Made by a program: the position numbers and the translations under genes
In this document: positions 59,116-64,000 of the stretch, piece after piece
Numbering within the stretch: position 1 is the stretch's first letter
How the letters are laid out: each line of letters starts with the position of its first letter
The notes under the pieces: generated by a model
Seen by the model: the letters and a program-made list of their open reading frames with translations, nothing else
What the model was told of the DNA's origin: nothing
Database searches by the model: none
Source: Polynucleobacter sp. TUM22923
GTDB taxonomy: Bacteria; Pseudomonadota; Gammaproteobacteria; Burkholderiales; Burkholderiaceae
NCBI RefSeq assembly: GCF_030295705.1
Contig: NZ_AP027274.1
Location: 434,001-498,000 of the forward strand
Length of the DNA: 64,000 bases
Direction of reading: 5' to 3'

Positions 59116-60177
59116 ATGCAAATCGTCTTTAAAAACTTGAGTCTCTGCCTGCTTCTTACTATTGCCGGCCTAGCGACAAACGCTGCTGCCCAGCCTCATA
59201 AAGACTCTGATAAAGAACTTAATCTTTACTCGGCACGACACTATCAAACCGATGAAGCCTTGTATGGTGACTTCACCAAAAAGACCGGCATCAAAATCAA
59301 CCGGATTGAAGCTGATGACAATGCGTTAGCAGAAAGATTAAAAAGCGAAGGCGCTAATAGTCCGGCTGATGTCATTTTGATGGTGGATGCTGCAAGACTA
59401 TGGCGCGCACAAATTGATGGGTTTTTTAAGCCAATTCATTCGAAATATTTAGAAAGCCGTATTCCTGCTAATTTGCGCGCTAAGCCTGATCCAGAGGGAA
59501 CAACTTGGTTCGGATTTTCAACTCGAGCCCGTTTAGTGGTGTACAACAAGGCGAAAGTAAATCCTCAAGATGTGGATACCTATGAAAAGCTTGCGGAGCC
59601 TATTAATAAAGGTAAGGTATGTACGCGCTCTGGTGCTCACCCTTATATGCTTTCCCTCATTGGTGCCATGATTGAGCGTCGTGGTGAGGCGGCTACGGAA
59701 GAGTGGGCCAAAGGAATGGTTGCCAATATGGCGCGTCCCCCAAGAGGTGGTGATACCGATCAAATTAAGGCAGTGGCATCAGGGGAGTGTGGTGTGGCGC
59801 TAACGAATTCTTACTACTTAGTCAGGTTACTACGATCTACTAAGCCTGAAGACCAAGCCCTTGTCTCTAAGATTGGGTTTGTTTGGCCCAATCAGCAAAC
59901 AACGGGCGCCCATATCAATATTGCGGGTGGTGGTGTGGCCAAAAATGCCCCGCATGCCTTGGCCGCCACTCAGTTCTTAGAGTATCTGGCCAGTGACTCT
60001 GCGCAAGAATATTTCGCTAACGGCAATAATGAATGGCCGGCAGTGAAGTCAGTCAAGATTGATAATGAGGGCCTCAAAATGTTGGGGACATTTAAGGCGG
60101 AAAATATTTCTGTAGCCTCTATTGGCAAAAATCAAATTGCGGCCCAAAGATTGCTCGATCGTGTGGCTTATAAATAG
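59116..60177 (+). CDS. fbpA: Ferric iron ABC transporter substrate-binding protein (FbpA-like)
   Basis: This periplasmic protein binds Fe3+ and hands it to FbpB. The 353-residue precursor has a signal peptide ending about residue 25 (TNAAAQ). The mature part opens ELNLYSARHYQTDEALY and has the adjacent tyrosines Tyr233-Tyr234 in TNSYYLVRLL that ligate iron in the FbpA/FutA family. GFVWPNQQTTGAHINIAGGG is another family segment. The upstream promoter carries a Fur-like box. The stop codon is followed by a 9-10 bp tandem repeat. Confidence 0.92.
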   Translation: MQIVFKNLSLCLLLTIAGLATNAAAQPHKDSDKELNLYSARHYQTDEALYGDFTKKTGIKINRIEADDNALAERLKSEGANSPADVILMVDAARLWRAQIDGFFKPIHSKYLESRIPANLRAKPDPEGTTWFGFSTRARLVVYNKAKVNPQDVDTYEKLAEPINKGKVCTRSGAHPYMLSLIGAMIERRGEAATEEWAKGMVANMARPPRGGDTDQIKAVASGECGVALTNSYYLVRLLRSTKPEDQALVSKIGFVWPNQQTTGAHINIAGGGVAKNAPHALAATQFLEYLASDSAQEYFANGNNEWPAVKSVKIDNEGLKMLGTFKAENISVASIGKNQIAAQRLLDRVAYK

Positions 60178-60179
60178 GG

Positions 60180-60226
60180 TTGGTCAGAATTGGCTAGAAT
60201 AGTCAGAATAGTCAGAATAGCTAAAA
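60180..60226 (+). repeat. Five tandem 9-10 bp units after fbpA
   Basis: The units are TTGGTCAGAA, TTGGCTAGAA, TAGTCAGAA, TAGTCAGAA and TAGCTAAAA, ending two bases before another TAGG. They start two bases after the fbpA stop TAG, and most contain TAG or CTAG/CTAA. Confidence 0.85.
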
Positions 60227-60266
60227 TAGGTATTGCAATTCTGCTGCCATTCATAAGGCGTTAAAT

Positions 60267-60536
60267 ATGTGTATTTTCAGAAAACTAGGGATTCTGATTG
60301 TCGGGGTCATCTTGGTAGCCTGCTCAACTCCGCAAAGTGAATTTGGAGTCTATCGCCAGTCTGACGGAACGATTGGGGTGCATGCTCCTAAATCTGCAAA
60401 GGATACCGAGGCACAGGCAGCTGCGGTCGAGGAGTGCAAAAAACTAGGAAAGCGTAGCGCCACTATCGTGGAAACACGAAAAACAGTGAACGATCGCTTT
60501 CCTATGACTTACATTTATATCTGTAATGCCTACTAA
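60267..60536 (+). CDS. Small lipoprotein of unknown function
   Basis: The 89-residue precursor has a lipobox: a hydrophobic stretch GILIVGVILVAC with the lipid-bearing Cys at residue 19, followed by STPQSEFGVY. The mature part is a small alpha/beta domain, with GTIGVHAPK, a helical AAAVEECKKLGKRS, and a closing MTYIYICNAY that adds two cysteines. I do not recognise the family. It is downstream of fbpA on the same strand with a repeat-bearing spacer, and may be independent. Confidence 0.65.
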   Translation: MCIFRKLGILIVGVILVACSTPQSEFGVYRQSDGTIGVHAPKSAKDTEAQAAAVEECKKLGKRSATIVETRKTVNDRFPMTYIYICNAY

Positions 60537-60561
60537 TCTATTTCAAAAGAGCGGCTGACTA

Positions 60562-61452
60562 CTAGCTGAGCAACCACTTCTTGATGGATTTATTGACACA
60601 CATTGCATCCAAAGCTAAACCAAAGAATTCTGAACCATTGGTGATCATGCTTTCAATTGCCTCAACCTTACCTAATTTCACGCCACGTAAATAGCTAGCG
60701 GCACGGTAGCGTAAAAAATGTTCATTCTTGCCATCTTCATTATCGGTTGAGCAGATTTCTAGATTGCCATAACGGGTCTCTGGATTGATGTTGAGGATCG
60801 AAAGACCTAGTGCGCCAATGAGGTTTTCAGGAACAGGGATAGGGATGTATGAGTAAAGAGAAATTAATTGCTCATCCTCGTCTACTTCAATGATGTGATC
60901 AACATCAAATACATCTTTTTCAGTTAGCTCGGTTTCACCAGAGTCACCACCGCCAAAAGTAGATTCAAACTGAAGCATTGCAGTATTGCTATCTTTTGAG
61001 ATTTCAATCATATCGGGATAACCTAGCAATCCTTTCCACCAATACATCAGTGAAAATGTACACGGCTTGACTTCTACCAAACCTTTTTTGGTTGACTTAG
61101 CAAAATACAAACCATAAAACTCGTCATCTTCCTCAAGTCCATATTGATCAACCTTGAGCTGTTTAGGCTTGGTATTTTTAGCTGATTTTTTTGCTACCTT
61201 TTTAGCTGCGGGCTTCTTAGCTGCGGGCTTTTTTGCCGCAACTTTTTTAATGGCTTTTTTAGCCACTGGTTTTTTAGCGGCTGCTTTCTTGGCAACTACT
61301 TTCTTAGCTACTGGTTTTTTCACTACCTTTTTGACGGCCTTTTTAGCAGGCGATTTTTTCGCTACTACTTTTTTAACGGCTTTCTTTGCAGGGGCTTTTT
61401 TTACCACCTTAGTAGCTACTTTCTTTTTTGCTGGTGACTTCTTTGTAGCCAT
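60562..61452 (-). CDS. Histone H1-like Lys/Ala-rich tail fused to a globular domain
   Basis: The 296-residue protein has two unlike parts. Residues 1-96 consist almost only of Lys, Ala, Val and Pro in repeats such as PAKKAVKKV and AKKPAAKK, like eukaryotic H1 tails and bacterial AlgP/BphA-type proteins, so it probably binds DNA or another polyanion. Residues 97-296 form an acidic globular domain (DQYGLEEDDEFYGLYF; later ETRYGNLEICSTDNEDGKNEHFLRYRAASYLRG) that resembles YbjN or secretion-chaperone-like folds. AAGAAGGG precedes the ATG. Its role is unknown; nucleoid association is suggested by the tail. Confidence 0.7.
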   Translation of the reverse strand: MATKKSPAKKKVATKVVKKAPAKKAVKKVVAKKSPAKKAVKKVVKKPVAKKVVAKKAAAKKPVAKKAIKKVAAKKPAAKKPAAKKVAKKSAKNTKPKQLKVDQYGLEEDDEFYGLYFAKSTKKGLVEVKPCTFSLMYWWKGLLGYPDMIEISKDSNTAMLQFESTFGGGDSGETELTEKDVFDVDHIIEVDEDEQLISLYSYIPIPVPENLIGALGLSILNINPETRYGNLEICSTDNEDGKNEHFLRYRAASYLRGVKLGKVEAIESMITNGSEFFGLALDAMCVNKSIKKWLLS

Positions 61453-61629
61453 GGTCTATTACCCTTCTTTTGGTAGTTAATGTGTACAGTACACCATCAG
61501 ATATTACTTCAATTGCCGACTGTTTTTGCTGATTTTTAAATGGGTATATTTCTGATGGTTTTAAAGGGGAGGTGCTGAAACGGGGCATTACTTACTTCAC
61601 TATTTCTCTAGGGGCTAGAATGAAGTGAT

Positions 61630-63459
61630 ATGCGTATTAGAGTCAACATCATCTTCAGCGTTCTTGCCCTTTTAGTCGCGCTAGTAGGCATGGGGATCTG
61701 GTATGCCTCATCGTTGGTCAATCCAACCAAGCTAGCGGCTTTACTGACATCCTCAGTCAAAACGGCAACTGGCCGAGACCTTCGAATCGCGGGACCCGTC
61801 AAATTGCAATTTTTTCCTGGGATTGCTGTTTCCGCAGAACAGTTGACCTTAAGTAATGCCTCTTGGGGATCTCAGAGAGATTTTCTAACTTTGGATCAGA
61901 TTTCACTCAATATCAAATTACTGCCTTTGCTGAGTAAACGTGTTGACATCGACAGTATTGAACTCAAGGGCTTAGACCTCTTTTTGCAGAAAAATCGATC
62001 AGGTCAGGCTAATTGGGTAATGGGTAGTCAAGGCCCTTTAGCCACTAATTTAGCAAGTAATAAGCAAGATGAGGCGCCCGCTAGTCAAAATAGTCTGATG
62101 AATGTAGGTAATGTCATGATTGCCAATGCGAACGTGCATTACCTAGATCCAACGGGCTTAAGTTCGATATATCAAGTCCAGCGCTTATCGCTGACTAAAA
62201 GCGGGGCTAAGACCTTGGTCGCGATTGATATAAAGTACAAAGCGCTAGCACTGGAGATACGAGGTAAAACAGATTCAGTTTTAGAATTAATGCAGCATTG
62301 GAATGTATCGCCAGCGCAGTTTGCCCTAGATCTTAATGTAGGGATTAACGGTAAATCGATTCTCATCCAGGGCAATGTAGCTAAAAATCCAAAGACATTA
62401 CCTTTGATCGATTTGGCAATCAATTCTGCAGCAGTGGATTGGCCATCAAGTGATGCAATAGGAAACCCCCCCGTTCAGCAGTCCACCAGATTGAGTGGCC
62501 AGAACTTAAAGACAGCCTCAGCGGAGTCAGTTCAGCATTCTCCATCCACCTATTTTTTTAGTGATGCCAACTTGCCATTAGACCTCTTGCCTGAAGCTCG
62601 GGGAAAGATTTCAATCGGCATTATTAAATTGGGCTTACCGGGCCGTCAACCCATTGAGAATCTCAATGCCACCATTGAGATGGATGGATCGCAGATTGCG
62701 GTTCCGCAGCTTACTTTTGGGGTGGGGCAGGGCCAGGCTAATCTTGCACTTCACCTTACCAGGCTTGATGCAGCCTCGCCTGTGGTGACTGCTAAAGGAG
62801 TGACAGCTAACTTTACTCTTGAAAGTTTGATGGCTAGGCTAGATCCGAACTCCAAGGTGGGTGGCGGTAAGATGAAGCTGGCGTTTAATTTACAGTCTGC
62901 CGGAATGAGTGCGCATCAAATGGCATCAAATGCTAGCGGAAAAATTCAAATCCGCATTGACCAAGCAAAAACAGATTCCCTTTTTCTTAATAGCGGGGGC
63001 GATTTTGTCGTCACGCTTTTAGATGCTATTAATCCTTTGCGCAAAAAATCAAATCAAAATACGATAGAGTGTGCCGTGGCCTATTTACCCATTTCTCAGG
63101 GGCAGCTTAATATTGCCAATACTGTTGGGATGGAAACTGATCGTTTAAATGTTCTCTTGGGCGGCACAATTAATCTCAAGACTGAAGCAGTCAATCTGAT
63201 GGTTGAGCCTTACGAAAAATCAGGACTCACTACGGGGATTGATTTAGGGGGATTGGTTAAGATAGGGGGTACCTTACAGAACCCCAAACCGATGATTAAT
63301 CAGGCTGGCGTTATCAGCAGCGCCATTTCAGTTGGGCTTGGATTTTTGACCGGTGGCGCTAGCATTCTGGCGGAAAACGCCTTATCCCTTGGAAAAAAAG
63401 GTAGCCCCTGCAAAGATGTACTTCGCCCCTGGGCAGATATTTACCCTGGGGCTGAGTGA
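61630..63459 (+). CDS. AsmA family protein
   Basis: The 609-residue protein has an N-terminal signal anchor (INIIFSVLALLVALVGMGIWYAS) and a long beta-rich periplasmic body. The opening GRDLRIAGPVKLQFFPGIAVSAEQLTLSNASWG is the AsmA signature. The C-terminal part, with ASGKIQIRIDQAKTDSLFLNSGGDFVVTLLDAINP and GTINLKTEAVNLMVEP, is the AsmA_2-type domain. AsmA-like proteins form grooves or bridges for lipid transfer between the inner and outer membranes. It is divergent from the histone-like gene. Confidence 0.85.
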   Translation: MRIRVNIIFSVLALLVALVGMGIWYASSLVNPTKLAALLTSSVKTATGRDLRIAGPVKLQFFPGIAVSAEQLTLSNASWGSQRDFLTLDQISLNIKLLPLLSKRVDIDSIELKGLDLFLQKNRSGQANWVMGSQGPLATNLASNKQDEAPASQNSLMNVGNVMIANANVHYLDPTGLSSIYQVQRLSLTKSGAKTLVAIDIKYKALALEIRGKTDSVLELMQHWNVSPAQFALDLNVGINGKSILIQGNVAKNPKTLPLIDLAINSAAVDWPSSDAIGNPPVQQSTRLSGQNLKTASAESVQHSPSTYFFSDANLPLDLLPEARGKISIGIIKLGLPGRQPIENLNATIEMDGSQIAVPQLTFGVGQGQANLALHLTRLDAASPVVTAKGVTANFTLESLMARLDPNSKVGGGKMKLAFNLQSAGMSAHQMASNASGKIQIRIDQAKTDSLFLNSGGDFVVTLLDAINPLRKKSNQNTIECAVAYLPISQGQLNIANTVGMETDRLNVLLGGTINLKTEAVNLMVEPYEKSGLTTGIDLGGLVKIGGTLQNPKPMINQAGVISSAISVGLGFLTGGASILAENALSLGKKGSPCKDVLRPWADIYPGAE

Positions 63460-63474
63460 TTTTTTAGGGGGATC

Positions 63475-63822
63475 TTAAATTACTAGTCCGCTGATAAAAA
63501 GGCTAAACAAAGAAATAAAGATACTGGCAAAGAGTGCGGTCCAGAAGCTGGAAATCGTAAAGCCACTAACAACTGCCGACACCAGCATTAATACTAGAGC
63601 GTTGACTACCAGCAAGAAGAGGCCCATGGTGAGTACCGTGAGGGGGAGTGTCAACAGAATTAGCAGTGGTTTTACTACTGCGTTAGCAAATCCTAGTAAT
63701 AAAGCGGCAATCAACAGGGATCCGCCATCTGCAAAGCGTAAGCCACTAAATATATAGCTTGCCACCCAAAGCGATAGTGAGGTTAAGCCCCATTGGAGTA
63801 AAAAAGGCGTTAAGTTAACCAT
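63475..63822 (-). CDS. Phage-holin-family membrane protein (DUF360-type)
   Basis: The 115-residue hydrophobic protein has four membrane helices: PFLLQWGLTSLSLWVASYIFSG, SLLIAALLLGFANAVVKPLL, LTLPLTVLTMGLFLLVVNAL, and a final stretch from SFWTALFASIFISLF. The ANAVVKPLLILLTLPLTVLTMG core is the usual mark of Phage_holin_4_2, a chromosomal family that is generally not phage-related despite its name. Function is unknown. It is convergent with the AsmA gene, 15 bases apart. Confidence 0.82.
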   Translation of the reverse strand: MVNLTPFLLQWGLTSLSLWVASYIFSGLRFADGGSLLIAALLLGFANAVVKPLLILLTLPLTVLTMGLFLLVVNALVLMLVSAVVSGFTISSFWTALFASIFISLFSLFISGLVI

Positions 63823-63878
63823 CGTGTTTTTCCTTTTGTGTGATCTATATTCAATTTATTGTTGATATTAGCAGGAGC

Positions 63879-64000
63879 TTAATAGTGCGGAGGAATATCA
63901 TCCATCAGTGAGCCTCCACCAGCCCCATCTCCAGCGCTCGATTGCTCTTTGATCGACTTTAACTCTCGATATAGAAACTCAATTTGCTGCTGTTGTTTGT
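63879..64000 (-). CDS. slyX: SlyX-like protein, C-terminal end (cut by window edge)
   Basis: The last 40 codons lie in the window. They encode a Gln-rich coiled coil (KQQQQIEFLYRELK), a flexible Ser/Gly linker and the typical end DIPPHY. A coiled coil closing in PPHY is the hallmark of the SlyX family, whose function is unknown. The start lies outside the window, so the full length cannot be checked. Confidence 0.75.
   Translation of the reverse strand, partial: KQQQQIEFLYRELKSIKEQSSAGDGAGGGSLMDDIPPHY

Noticed and set aside
61154-61480. Hydrophobic Ala/Phe-rich open frame antisense to the Lys/Ala tail
   Set aside because: Lys codons read backwards give Phe and Leu, so an apparent membrane protein arises as an artefact of the repeat.

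Overview
The window looks like a betaproteobacterial chromosome of the Burkholderiaceae, most likely a freshwater Polynucleobacter-type genome. That is an inference from gene content and order: tandem cphA genes with the cyanophycin-associated ABC transporter and DUF1854 protein, a Bug-type tctCBA operon, and trxB-ftsK-lolA-serS. No database search was possible. TTG starts with good Shine-Dalgarno sequences recur in the host-like part (fbp, cphA, tctA, the amino acid permease).

Left part (1-33586), ordinary chromosome. It holds the start of an aldehyde dehydrogenase, msrA, pdxH, tcdA, an amino acid permease with alanine dehydrogenase, a TMEM165/GDT1 metal exporter, pepN and fbp. A cyanophycin block follows: cphA and a truncated paralogue on one strand, and divergently an ABC exporter and a DUF1854 protein. 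Next come tRNA-Thr(CGU), a tripartite carboxylate uptake operon, a three-gene set linked to periplasmic copper handling (DUF2946, DsrE-like, PCu(A)C chaperone), ilvD, a RodZ-like membrane protein, glnB, nadE, ppa, trxB, ftsK, lolA, serS and tRNA-Ser(CGA).

Middle (33587 to about 53990), a genomic island beginning exactly at the 3' end of tRNA-Ser and mostly richer in G+C. Its core is a seven-gene co-directional defence operon on the minus strand. In transcription order it is a WYL regulator, a PLD-like/SNF2 helicase, DUF4391, a type III Mod methyltransferase, a Fic protein, a type III Res nuclease, and a DUF262-DUF1524 (GmrSD-like) nuclease. Most junctions overlap or nearly touch. It combines a type III restriction system with a second helicase, a putative AMP-transferase and a modification-dependent-type nuclease under one regulator. 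Beside it lie a DUF3293/alpha-beta-hydrolase pair, a large serine recombinase module with DUF2924, an IS3 remnant, and a cargo operon (unknown exported protein plus alkaline phosphatase) preceded by a recognisable Pho box. The right border lies before recQ.

Right part (53996-64000), chromosome again. It holds recQ, two very small ORFs with a strong ribosome site and a near-perfect terminator, a ferric-iron ABC transporter (ATPase divergent from permease and binding protein) with a Fur-like box overlapping the -35 of the binding-protein gene, a small lipoprotein, a histone-H1-like Lys/Ala tail fused to a globular domain, an AsmA-family protein, a four-helix membrane protein and the end of slyX.

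The most interesting items are the composite defence operon, the compositional mosaic inside its mod gene, the Pho-box cargo, and a recurring pattern of 8-11 bp tandem micro-repeats lying on or just after stop codons of four unrelated genes.
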